Shown piece by piece: positions 18,533 through 26,115 of a stretch of 64,000 bases of DNA. This DNA is from an uncultured Ruminiclostridium sp. (lineage in GTDB: Bacteria; Bacillota; Clostridia; Oscillospirales; Ruminococcaceae). The stretch spans positions 1-64,000 of the forward strand of contig CAKSTB010000002.1 in assembly GCA_934490165.1 (NCBI GenBank), read 5' to 3'. The stretch's first letter is position 1. The number at the start of each line of letters is the position of its first letter. The position numbers and the translations under genes are program-made. A model generated the notes under the pieces. It saw only the letters and a program-made list of their open reading frames with translations. It searched no databases and was not told where the DNA came from.

Positions 18533-20629
18533 TCAGTCGTTTTTCTTATCCTCATCGGCGGGACGTACATATCCGCAACCGTCCTTAGCGCAGTATACCT
18601 GTCCCTGCTTGCCGACTTTCTTGAACAGTGTTGAGCCGCACTTGGGGCACTTGTCCGCAAGCGGTGTATCCCACGTCATAAAGTTGCAGTCCTTATAATT
18701 CTCACAGCCGAAGAAAGGTTTGCCCTTCTTTGACTTCTTTGCAAGCATCTTGCCTCCGCAGTGAGGGCAGGTACCGCCTGTTTCGTTTACTATTCTCTTG
18801 GTGTTCTTACACTCAGGAAATCCCGAACAGCCGAGGAATTTTCCGTAAGGTCCTATCTTTATGACCATAGGCTTGCCGCACTTGTCGCAGATTATATCTG
18901 TAGGCTCATCGGGTATCTTTACCCTCTTGCCCTCCATATCCTTTTCTGCCTTTGTCAGCATCTTGTCAAAGCCCGTGTAGAACTTTCCGAGTACGTCTAC
19001 CCAGTCAGCCTTTCCTGCTTCTATCTTATCAAGGTCGCTTTCCATCTGAGCTGTGAACTTAGCGTCAACTATACGCTCAAAGTGACCTTTCATAAGGTCG
19101 GTTATTACAGTACCGAGCGAGGTAGGCTTTAACTGCTTTGCTTCACGCTCAACATAGTGTCTGTCAAGTATTGTGGCGATAGTCGGTGCATAGGTAGACG
19201 GTCTGCCTATGCCGTTTTCTTCAAGCGCCTTTATAAGGCTTGCTTCTGTATATCTCGGTGGCGGCTGAGTGAAGTGCTGGTTGCCTGTAAGCTCTTTAAC
19301 CTTCAGCTTTTCGCCGACTTCAAGAGCAGGGAGTGCGCCGCCCTCTTCTTCGTCATTATCCTTGCTTTCTTCATACAGCTTTGTAAAGCCGTCAAATTTT
19401 ACCGTGTATCCGTTTGCCTTGAACAGACAATCGCCGCAGGTGATATCAACAGCCTTGGTATCAAGGAGCTGATTTTCCATCTGACTTGCCATAAAGCGCT
19501 CCCATATCAGCTTATACAGCTTATACTGGTCGCTTGTAAGCGCAGATTTCACCTTATCGGGAGTTAGTGTGATTATTGTCGGACGAATAGCCTCGTGAGC
19601 GTCCTGAGCGTTGCTCTTTGACTTGAACACTCTGGGCTTTGACGGCAGATATTCCTTGCCATATGTTGTTTCTATCATCTGAGCGGCTGCGGCTTTTGCC
19701 TCGTCCGAAATACGCAGGCTGTCGGTACGCATATAGGTTATGATACCTACCGCGCCCATATCGGGTATCTCAACGCCTTCGTACAGCTCCTGAGCCGCTT
19801 TCATTGTACGTCTTGCGTTGAAAGACAGCTTTCGTGATGCTTCCTGCTGTAAAGTCGAGGTTGTAAACGGCGGCGCGGGAGTTTTCTTTCTTGTGCTGTT
19901 CTTGATATTTGTTATGATGAACTCGCCGTTTTCAAGCATAGCGAGAACCTTGTCGGTTTCTTCTTTATTGAGTGCCTTGAACTTCTCGCCTTTTACTTCC
20001 GTCAGCTTTGCGGGGAACGCGCGTCTGCTTGAGCCCGACAGGAACTTAGCGTCAATACTCCAGTACTCCTGAGCCTTGAAGTTCTCGATCTCCTGCTCTC
20101 TGTCAACGATAAGTCTTACGGCAACCGACTGTACTCGTCCGGCAGAAAGTCCGCGTCTTACTTTTTTCCATAAGAACGGGCTTAACTTATAGCCAACTAT
20201 TCTGTCAAGGATACGTCTTGCCTGCTGAGCGTTGATAAGATCCATATCGAGCGTTCTCGGGTGGCTCATACCTGCCGCGATACCGCTTTTTGTAATTTCG
20301 CTGAATGTAACACGCACAGGTGCATCGGGGCTTATCCCGAGGACGTGTGCCAGATGCCATGATATAGCCTCACCCTCTCTATCAGGGTCGGTCGCGAGGT
20401 ACACTATATCGGATGCCTTTGCATCTTTCTTGAGCTCTTTTATAAGAGCCGCCTTATCTTTTTTGTTTTCGTATTTCGGCTCAAAGTTATTATCAACGTC
20501 AACTCCGAGCTTTGATTTAGGCAGGTCGCGTATATGACCTACAGAAGCAACTACGGAATAATCTTTTCCGAGATACTTTTCAATTGTTTTCGCCTTTGCC
20601 GGCGACTCAACTATTACCAAATGGGACAA
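18533..20629 (-). CDS. topA: DNA topoisomerase I
   Basis: A 698-residue type IA topoisomerase that relaxes negative supercoils. The TOPRIM domain starts SHLVIVESPAKAKTIEKYLG and contains DPDREGEAISWH; the catalytic Tyr is in GIITYMRTDSLRIS. Three C-terminal zinc ribbons follow (CDKCGKPM..CSGFPEC, CPHCGGKM..CENYKDC, CPKCGSTL..C..DGC). The start is TTG 20629, giving the family N-terminus MSHLVIVES, with GGAAAGGA upstream; a longer TTG-initiated form at 20668 would swallow the SD. dprA, often upstream, is absent. Confidence 0.95.
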   Translation of the reverse strand: MSHLVIVESPAKAKTIEKYLGKDYSVVASVGHIRDLPKSKLGVDVDNNFEPKYENKKDKAALIKELKKDAKASDIVYLATDPDREGEAISWHLAHVLGISPDAPVRVTFSEITKSGIAAGMSHPRTLDMDLINAQQARRILDRIVGYKLSPFLWKKVRRGLSAGRVQSVAVRLIVDREQEIENFKAQEYWSIDAKFLSGSSRRAFPAKLTEVKGEKFKALNKEETDKVLAMLENGEFIITNIKNSTRKKTPAPPFTTSTLQQEASRKLSFNARRTMKAAQELYEGVEIPDMGAVGIITYMRTDSLRISDEAKAAAAQMIETTYGKEYLPSKPRVFKSKSNAQDAHEAIRPTIITLTPDKVKSALTSDQYKLYKLIWERFMASQMENQLLDTKAVDITCGDCLFKANGYTVKFDGFTKLYEESKDNDEEEGGALPALEVGEKLKVKELTGNQHFTQPPPRYTEASLIKALEENGIGRPSTYAPTIATILDRHYVEREAKQLKPTSLGTVITDLMKGHFERIVDAKFTAQMESDLDKIEAGKADWVDVLGKFYTGFDKMLTKAEKDMEGKRVKIPDEPTDIICDKCGKPMVIKIGPYGKFLGCSGFPECKNTKRIVNETGGTCPHCGGKMLAKKSKKGKPFFGCENYKDCNFMTWDTPLADKCPKCGSTLFKKVGKQGQVYCAKDGCGYVRPADEDKKND

Positions 20630-20647
20630 AACTTCGTCTTCCTTTCC

Positions 20648-20664
20648 GGTGCCGATGCGGCACC
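20648..20664 (-). promoter_or_regulatory. Hairpin adjoining the topA SD
   Basis: GGTGCCG and CGGCACC form a perfect 7-bp stem with a triloop; on the minus strand it ends directly before GGAAAGGA, the topA ribosome-binding site, so it may stack on or shield the leader. Confidence 0.4.
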
Positions 20665-21057
20665 CCAAATTCGCCTTTCAAACTGTTTGTATTATTGCTA
20701 CAGTTTGTGTACGGCGAGCGGCTGCGCCGCCCCCTCTTAACGTTTAATCTTAGCTTTTTGCTTATATAATATAATATAATAAGGTGTGCTACCATCTTCC
20801 GTTGCACTATCTTTCTTGGCTCCCTTGCCAAAGGGAGCTGGATTGCGACAAGCGAAGCCGTTATCCATACCTCTATGTTCGGCGATTATTTCAACGTTAA
20901 AATCACTCCCGTTTGACTGTCGCAAGACTGAGGGATCGTTGCTACAAACCTTATTGTCGCTTCTGCGTTATACAAGCAATTCTCAACAATTAAATTACAG
21001 CTTGCAATCTCAACGCGTAATTATATAGTGCGATTGTTAACCGAGTTTAACATCAGC
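20665..21057. repeat. Gene-free stretch with a palindromic repeat-like element
   Basis: About 390 nt between topA and trmH without a convincing gene. An AT-rich stretch (20764-20780) is followed by a perfect 8-bp hairpin GCTCCCTT-gcca-AAGGGAGC at 20819-20838, then a GC-varied tract with GATTGCGACAAGCGAAGC and, about 85 nt on, CTGTCGCAAGACTGAGGGAT. The paired GCGACA and TGTCGC segments suggest an outer helix. The layout resembles dispersed palindromic elements common in gut Clostridia, but no second copy is seen in this window. Confidence 0.4.
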
Positions 21058-21846
21058 TTACTTTCTGCTTTTCGACAATTCCCATGCAATGACCGATGCC
21101 GCCACAGATGCGTTAAGGCTCTCGGCACTGCTTATCGGAATGAACAGCGACTTGTCGCAAAGGCTCTTCACTGTATCGGTAACGCCGTTGCCCTCGTTGC
21201 CGATAACCACGGCGGTCTTTTCGGGGAGCTTTTCCTCGCCGAGCTTAACCGCTCTGTCGGAGAGCTCCGCCGAGTACACGGTAAATCCTCCCTTTTGCAA
21301 AAGCGTGATCGCTTCTTCGGTTTCACAGCAGTATATCGGAAGGCGGAACAGCGAACCCATCGCGCTCCTTACGGTTTTTGGTGCAAACACGTCCGCACAA
21401 TCTCCGACAAGTATAACACCGTCGATCGAAAATGCGTCGCAGGAACGAATAATCGTTCCAATGTTACCCATATCTTGTAAATTTTCCAATATTATAAACT
21501 GTCTGCTACTATCTATTGTACTTAAATTCAGAATTTTGTCAAGATGTCTTACCGTAATAAAAATTCCCTGGGGGGATTTTGTGTCGGAAATGCTGTCCGC
21601 TACCTCCTCGGTGATCTGTATCATTTTGCAGTGCTCCTGCAAAAGGCGGATACACTCGGGATATTTTTCCGCGGCGGCGGCAGTATAGTATGCGTTTTCA
21701 CCTAAGGTGCAACCGCTCCTTACCGCTTCAACAGCAAGCTTAACACCCTCGCATGGGAAAAATCCCGACTGTCTGCGGTATTTTCTCTGCTCGACAAGCT
21801 TTCTGTATTCCTTTATATAACTGTTTTGCTTTGAAGTGATTTCCAT
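21058..21846 (-). CDS. TrmH/SpoU family RNA 2'-O-methyltransferase
   Basis: A 262-residue SPOUT methyltransferase. The N-terminal substrate-binding part begins MEITSKQNSYIKEYRKL; the SAM-binding knot shows LENLQDMGNIGTIIRSCDAF (motif 1, with Asn/Arg), VVIGNEGNGVTD (motif 2) and IPISSAESLNASVAASVIAWE (motif 3). It methylates ribose in tRNA or 23S rRNA; the exact site cannot be read from sequence. Start ATG 21846 has AAGGAG seven nt upstream. It is divergent from the membrane protein at 21936. Confidence 0.93.
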   Translation of the reverse strand: MEITSKQNSYIKEYRKLVEQRKYRRQSGFFPCEGVKLAVEAVRSGCTLGENAYYTAAAAEKYPECIRLLQEHCKMIQITEEVADSISDTKSPQGIFITVRHLDKILNLSTIDSSRQFIILENLQDMGNIGTIIRSCDAFSIDGVILVGDCADVFAPKTVRSAMGSLFRLPIYCCETEEAITLLQKGGFTVYSAELSDRAVKLGEEKLPEKTAVVIGNEGNGVTDTVKSLCDKSLFIPISSAESLNASVAASVIAWELSKSRK

Positions 21847-21869
21847 ATTTCTCCTTAACACTCAGTTTC

Positions 21870-21898
21870 TTGACTTTTACCTGTCGTTATGCTAAAAT
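21870..21898 (+). promoter_or_regulatory. Promoter of the 21936 membrane gene
   Basis: TTGACT (21870-21875) and TAAAAT (21893-21898) with 17-nt spacing and an extended TGC before the -10; the start codon is 38 nt downstream. Confidence 0.65.
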
Positions 21899-21935
21899 TT
21901 CTTTATCCGTGTACGGTAAAGAAAGGACTTATTAC

Positions 21936-22829
21936 ATGATTTTTTCCGAACTCAGCCTTATTGAAAAGGAAACAGGGCTTAAATACGACCCCGAAACCGC
22001 TACGCTCAGCGGCGTGAAGAACGGCGTTCCCATCGTGGTTTTCGACAACGACAAAAAGCACAGATTTGATATAGTGTGCGGTGCGGTGATAACCGACCGA
22101 CAGTTCGGCAGGATATACACCATGGCTGAGCGCTTTCCCAAGAAAACAATGCTCGGCGTTGAAAATGTTGACGGCTGTGTCAACATCTACTGCAAGGGAT
22201 ATAACCTCATGCAGGAAAATCTGCCGATACTCATTGCATTTTTGGAAAAACTCACTGCCTATTTAAAGAGCGAAATGCGCGGTACAACACCCATTCAGGT
22301 CGCAAAGGTGCTGGAGCTTGAAGACTATGAGATACTCACAAGGCGCAGACGCTCCGACGGAACTGTCCGCCCGCCGTTTGATGTAAAGGGCACTGTAAAA
22401 GGCGTGCTCGGCGGTATCCTGGGTCTTGTCATAGGCTCTGCTATTTTCGTGGCGTTTATAATGATGTCCGACCTTGTCGGCTGGATAGGCGGCGTTATAA
22501 TGTCCGCCGCGGTAATATCGCTCTACACCGTGTTCTCAAAGAAGCTGAGAACCGTGGACTGCGTATTCACCGCGATACTTACATTTGCGGGTTGGGCGCT
22601 GTCAAACGGCTTTGCTTATCTGTTCCAGATATTCTTAAAGGAGCAGGAAGCGGGCACTGTAGTCAACATATTCGGCATACTTGATGATCTGGCGAAATAC
22701 TCCATGCAGTATACCGAGCTGTCAGGCAATATGCTCAACCGTCTTATTGTGACATTTATTTTCGTTGTTGCGGGCGCTATCGGAAGCTATATATTCTACT
22801 ACAAGCACCACAGCAAGGATATGTATTAA
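21936..22829 (+). CDS. Unrecognised four-TM membrane protein
   Basis: A 297-residue protein that I do not recognise. Residues 1-155 are soluble and mixed alpha/beta (IEKETGLKYDPETATLSG at the start), followed by a basic patch LTRRRRSD and four hydrophobic segments: VLGGILGLVIGSAIFVAFIM, WIGGVIMSAAVISLYTVF, VFTAILTFAGWALSNGFAY and LIVTFIFVVAGAIGSYIFYY. The tail is short and basic. The start is set by GAAAGGA before ATG 21936. It is a single-gene unit with its own promoter and terminator between trmH and the infC operon. Confidence 0.8.
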   Translation: MIFSELSLIEKETGLKYDPETATLSGVKNGVPIVVFDNDKKHRFDIVCGAVITDRQFGRIYTMAERFPKKTMLGVENVDGCVNIYCKGYNLMQENLPILIAFLEKLTAYLKSEMRGTTPIQVAKVLELEDYEILTRRRRSDGTVRPPFDVKGTVKGVLGGILGLVIGSAIFVAFIMMSDLVGWIGGVIMSAAVISLYTVFSKKLRTVDCVFTAILTFAGWALSNGFAYLFQIFLKEQEAGTVVNIFGILDDLAKYSMQYTELSGNMLNRLIVTFIFVVAGAIGSYIFYYKHHSKDMY

Positions 22830-22837
22830 AAGGATTT

Positions 22838-22867
22838 ATATACCCGGCTTGCAGTCGGGTATATTTT
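22838..22867 (+). terminator. Terminator after the 21936 gene
   Basis: ATATACCCG pairs with CGGGTATAT around a 9-nt loop and is followed by TTT, 8 nt after the stop. Confidence 0.7.
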
Positions 22868-22901
22868 AACCTTTAAGTCAGCAGCTCTGTACTTCAATAT
22901 A

Positions 22902-22940
22902 AAAAATCACACGCCCATAATAATGTGGGCGTGTTTTTTT
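22902..22940. terminator. Bidirectional terminator between the membrane gene and rplT
   Basis: ACACGCCCA pairs with TGGGCGTGT; T7 follows on the plus strand and A6 precedes (T6 on the minus strand), so it can end both converging transcripts. Confidence 0.85.
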
Positions 22941-22943
22941 CTC

Positions 22944-23297
22944 TTAAAGAGCAGCCTTAGCCTTCTCAACGAGTGCAGTAAAGCCTGCGGGGTCATTGAT
23001 AGCTATCTCTGACAGCATCTTTCTGTTAAGACCGATGTTAGCCTTCTTTAAACCGTTGATGAATGTTGAGTAGTTAGTACCGTTCATCTTGCAAGCAGCG
23101 TTGATTCTTGCGATCCAGAGCTTTCTGAAATCTCTCTTCTTTAAACGTCTGCTGATATAAGCATACTGACCTGACTTCCAGACAGCTTCCTTGGCAGTCT
23201 TAAAAAGTCTGCTCTTGCCGCCCCAGTAGCCCTTTGCCAGCTTTAATGTTTTATTTCTTCTCTTGCGAGTTGCTAATGCACCTTTAATACGAGCCAT
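22944..23297 (-). CDS. rplT: 50S ribosomal protein L20
   Basis: A 117-residue basic ribosomal protein, [29 protein letters not shown] at the start and [17 protein letters not shown] later, typical of L20. It is essential for 50S assembly and in Firmicutes represses its own operon by acting on the infC leader. Third gene of infC-rpmI-rplT. Confidence 0.98.
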   Translation of the reverse strand: MARIKGALATRKRRNKTLKLAKGYWGGKSRLFKTAKEAVWKSGQYAYISRRLKKRDFRKLWIARINAACKMNGTNYSTFINGLKKANIGLNRKMLSEIAINDPAGFTALVEKAKAAL

Positions 23298-23349
23298 CGT
23301 TAAATTCCTCCTATAGTGAATATTGCGCCGAAACGGTCGCAGTTAGTTT

Positions 23350-23556
23350 TTATTTGTAAGGTATGAGCTTCTTAACTTCTGCAACGTTCGTCTTGTCGCA
23401 GTATCCTGCTGCACGATTGATACGCTTTCTCTTTGTAGCCTTCTGTGTCAGTCTGTGACGACGGTTTGTCTTCTGGTACTTGACCTTACCGTTCTTGGAG
23501 AGGTTAAAACGCTTTTTAGCACCGCTGTGGGTTTTGATCTTGATCTTCTTTGCCAT
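23350..23556 (-). CDS. rpmI: 50S ribosomal protein L35
   Basis: A 68-residue L35, with KIKTHSGAKKRFNLSKNGKVK and HRLTQKATKRKRINR matching the family. It lies between infC (14 nt) and rplT (52 nt) in the conserved order. Confidence 0.98.
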   Translation of the reverse strand: MAKKIKIKTHSGAKKRFNLSKNGKVKYQKTNRRHRLTQKATKRKRINRAAGYCDKTNVAEVKKLIPYK

Positions 23557-23570
23557 GAGTGGAATCCTCC

Positions 23571-24140
23571 TTATTTATTTTCCGCCGGTTTTTCGGCGTC
23601 CTTCTTTGCTTTCTTGCCGTTTGCCGCTGTCTTGGGAGCTACAACTGCCATATAGTTTCTGCCCTCAAGCTTAGCAGGCTTTTCGCATGAGCCGTACTCT
23701 GAAACCGCTTCAAGAACTCTCTGCATAAGCTCCTCACCAAGATTAACGTGTGACAGCTCTCTTGCTCGTCTGTAACGAACCTTGATACGAACCTTGTCGC
23801 CGTTCTTAAGGAACTTTATAGCCTGATTAGCCTTTGTGTTAAAGTCGTTGGTGTCGATGTTGAGCGACATCTGTATCTCTTTAAGCTCAGCCTGTTTCTG
23901 GTTCTTTTTAGATTCCTTTTCCTTCTTTGACTGCTCGAAACGGAACTTGCCGTAATCCATGATGCGGCATACCGGAGGAGTAGCTGAAGGAGCGATAAGC
24001 ACGAGGTCTAAGTCAGCCTCAATTGCCATATCAAGAGCCTGCGCCGAAGACATAATGCCGAGCTGTTCGTTGTCAGCTCCGATCACGCGGACCTCTTTTT
24101 CATTTATCTCTTCGTTGATGAGTTGTTCTTTTGTGCTGAT
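23571..24140 (-). CDS. infC: Translation initiation factor IF-3 with AUC start
   Basis: A 189-residue IF3: N-domain INEEINEKEVRVIGADNEQLGIMS, linker with many Lys, and C-domain IQMSLNIDTNDFNTKANQAIKFL..KVRIKVRYRRARE. IF3 checks start codons and keeps subunits apart. No ATG/GTG fits: the only well-placed initiator after AAAGGCGG is ATC 24140 (ISTKEQLINEEI), as in the AUU/AUC-started infC of other bacteria, where IF3 represses its own non-AUG start. A TTG at 24167 lies upstream of the SD and gives an N-terminal tail unlike IF3. The C-terminus has a Lys/Ala/Glu-rich extension. Confidence 0.93.
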   Translation of the reverse strand: MSTKEQLINEEINEKEVRVIGADNEQLGIMSSAQALDMAIEADLDLVLIAPSATPPVCRIMDYGKFRFEQSKKEKESKKNQKQAELKEIQMSLNIDTNDFNTKANQAIKFLKNGDKVRIKVRYRRARELSHVNLGEELMQRVLEAVSEYGSCEKPAKLEGRNYMAVVAPKTAANGKKAKKDAEKPAENK

Positions 24141-24180
24141 TTTAAAGCACCGCCTTTCTGAAAACAAATCGTTTTATGCA

Positions 24181-24340
24181 AAACAAAAAGCGTGATAAAC
24201 TGCAATGCAGATTCTCTCACGCTGTACAAATATTACAGACGGAACTATGTTATAGTCCGTCGGGAATTTCTGTAATTACCTCATCGAACAACCAAGCGGC
24301 GTAAATGGGTGAGAGTGCTTCTCTGCTTTTGTTTTACAAT
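24181..24340 (-). ncRNA. infC-rpmI-rplT attenuator leader (L20-leader-like)
   Basis: The minus-strand leader ends in a terminator: GCGTGA (24222-24217) pairs with TCACGC (24195-24190) followed by TTTTTGTTTT. CTCTCAC at 24315-24309 can instead pair with GTGAGAG at 24220-24214, which removes the 5' arm of that terminator. Between them lies a domain closed by TTACAG/CTGTAA with an inner GACGGACTAT/ATAGTTCCGTC helix. Location and logic match the Firmicute L20 leader; the exact Rfam class was not checked. Confidence 0.75.
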
Positions 24341-24355
24341 TTAATTTACTAGAAA

Positions 24356-24384
24356 ATTATACAACATTAAATCGGAGTTGTCAA
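24356..24384 (-). promoter_or_regulatory. infC operon promoter
   Basis: Minus strand TTGACA (24384-24379), 17-nt spacer, TATAAT (24361-24356), placing transcription start at the head of the attenuator leader. Confidence 0.85.
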
Positions 24385-24489
24385 TAGGGAAAGTGAAATT
24401 TTTTCGGAATTTTGCTTCTTTACTGCCGGCTGTTGATTTTTACTTAAAATTATGCTACAATAATTACAACAAATAAGGAGGTTTTATAT

Positions 24490-24741
24490 ATGCCGAACAT
24501 CAAACCTGTTTCCGATTTACGCAATTACAATGCGGTTCTCAGCGATATTTCCGAGGGTGAACCCGTGTTTCTTACCAAAAACGGCAGAGGTCGTTATGTG
24601 ATACTTGATATTGACGATTACGAAAAGCAACGTGCAACATTAAAATTACTGTCCGAGCTTAACAAAGCTGCAAAATCAGCTGAAACGAAAGGCTGGCTTT
24701 CAGAAGATGATGCCGACAAAGCCATTGAAGATATTATATAA
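24490..24741 (+). CDS. Phd/YefM-type antitoxin
   Basis: An 83-residue antitoxin of the Phd/YefM family. It begins MPNIKPVSDLRNYNAVLSDI and continues GEPVFLTKNGRGRYVILDIDDYEK, the family DNA-binding and dimerisation fold, with a C-terminal helix that would wrap the toxin. SD is AAGGAGG 8 nt upstream. The toxin partner downstream is only a remnant (24710-24817), so this is probably an orphan antitoxin. Confidence 0.88.
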   Translation: MPNIKPVSDLRNYNAVLSDISEGEPVFLTKNGRGRYVILDIDDYEKQRATLKLLSELNKAAKSAETKGWLSEDDADKAIEDII

Positions 24742-24817
24742 AGCCGACGGTGATACGGTTTGTATTTATCGCATTATAAACGGCAGACGTGATTACCGCC
24801 GCATACTTTTCAGATAG
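24710..24817 (+). pseudogene. RelE/ParE-type toxin remnant
   Basis: A 35-codon frame opens with ATG inside the antitoxin end and reads KADGDTVCIYRIINGRRDYRRILFR then stop. The segment matches the C-terminal strand pair of RelE/ParE toxins (VYIxRVLHGRRDY). The N-terminal two thirds of a normal 90-100-residue toxin are missing, consistent with an internal deletion that kept the start and the last 25 residues. Too short to be a functional RNase or gyrase poison. Confidence 0.65.
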
Positions 24818-24827
24818 CTATATAGAG

Positions 24828-25425
24828 GTTGTGACGCAACCCGAAAAAAGTGAGTTGAAGCGCTAAAATAGTGCGCTCGGCTCGCTTTTTTGTATGGTTC
24901 ACTTCCACTATATCGTTTTAGTATTTAATACCGATAGCAAGCTACCGATAGTTCTGTTTGTAGGATAGCACTTCTCGGGTTCGCTATTCTGGTTAATAAC
25001 GTTGCTGCTATGTGCGAGGGAGACAACCAAAGGGACTAGGGTGAGGGACTTAAGCAGCCCCTAACCCTATCCCTTAGGTTTTCTCCCTCGCGCTCCCACT
25101 TTCCTTACTCACACCCGTACCCCGCTAGGGTGTTGGCGATAAGACATACAAACGACTGAGTTTTTAAAAATTTGTATAAGCGGGTCGCTGACGCTCACTT
25201 AGTCCCATTTTAGTACAGATATCTCAGGATAGTAGCGTTCTTTTTTGATAGTCGGTGACAGTGCAGTTGCATTGATTTACTCACGAAATTATTAACAACT
25301 TGCAAGCACGGAAATTGTTTTCAGCGTTGTTGGCGACATATTTATTTTTTTGGCATTTCAACAATATGTTGCACTGCAATTTTAATAAAACTTAGATAAA
25401 TCAAGAAGTTGTGATAAATTTTTAT
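24828..25425. repeat. Structured non-coding element, copy 1
   Basis: About 600 nt without a credible gene, sharing many blocks with 53837-54440 at nearly constant spacing (offset 29018-29020): the left hairpin AAAAAAGTGAG..CTCGCTTTTTT (24844-24890), GATAGCAAGCTACCGATAG, CACTTCTCGGGTTCGCTATTC, and GATTTACTCACGAAATTATT. A long hairpin at 25014-25091 pairs GCGAGGGA with TCCCTCGC and continues inward. The left hairpin is followed by T6 on both strands, so it can end a transcript of the element read leftward as well as the antitoxin transcript. Confidence 0.7.
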
Positions 25426-25443
25426 ATTTCATCACAGCCCCTT

Positions 25444-25782
25444 TTACATGTTAAAAGAGTTCTTATAGTCCTCTCCCCAACACTTCATAGCGTCAAGTAT
25501 AGGATTAAGACTTTTGCCGAGCTCGGTCAGCGAATACTCTACCCTTGGCGGAACTTCGGCATATACCTTGCGGTTTACAAGTCCGCTTTCCTCCATATCA
25601 CGAAGCTGTGAGGTCAGCACCTTCTGCGAAACATTGCCGACCGACTTTTTAAGCTCGCCGAAACGCTTTGTACCTGTAAGCAGATCACGCAGTATCAGCA
25701 CCTTCCACTTGTCGCCGATAAGCGTAAGTGTTGTTTCGACCGGGCAGGCGGGCAGTTCTTTTACGGTTTTCAGTTCACTCAT
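25444..25782 (-). CDS. HxlR family transcriptional regulator
   Basis: A 112-residue winged-helix regulator of the HxlR (MarR-like) family: [54 protein letters not shown] and [15 protein letters not shown] single Cys near residue 13 precedes the first helix, as in redox-sensing members such as YodB. ATG 25782 has GAGG eight nt upstream. It is divergent from the MBL-like gene at 26116 and probably regulates it. Confidence 0.92.
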   Translation of the reverse strand: MSELKTVKELPACPVETTLTLIGDKWKVLILRDLLTGTKRFGELKKSVGNVSQKVLTSQLRDMEESGLVNRKVYAEVPPRVEYSLTELGKSLNPILDAMKCWGEDYKNSFNM

Positions 25783-26115
25783 AGCTTTACCTCTTTTCCG
25801 CTTGGTTATCAAACAGTATCATATTGATACTTACAATCCGATTATACCATACTCACCTTTACGCCGTCAACATTCCGCAACAAAAATTTTTTAAAAAATT
25901 TTTAACAATTGCCTGAATGCAAGCAAACCGCGCGGCTATGCAAATGTTACTTTCGGGTAACCGTGCAATAGTCACCCCAAGGTAACTAGCCTACAAAAAA
26001 GTGCGTACTTTACAGCCGGTTTCCGTTGTGATATGATAAGGTCAAGGAAAGAGAAACAGCGCTGAATCTTCCGGAAAAAGCAAATAAACCCACAGAATTT
26101 CAGGAGGATTTTAAT
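25783..26115. promoter_or_regulatory. HxlR divergent control region
   Basis: On the minus strand TTGACG (25870-25865), 18-nt spacer and TATAAT (25846-25841) form the hxlR promoter; the palindrome GTATCA-tat-TGATAC at 25816-25830 lies over its early transcribed region. Facing right, GTTAC-tttcgg-GTAAC (25946-25961) and GTCACC-ccaa-GGTAAC (25971-25986) precede TTTACA (26009-26014) and TATGAT (26032-26037), 17-nt spacing, the likely promoter for 26116. The inverted repeats are candidate HxlR operators. Confidence 0.6.

Noticed and set aside
20607..20925. Short overlapping frames on both strands beside topA
   Set aside because: Different in every frame, no SD, and they cover hairpin DNA.
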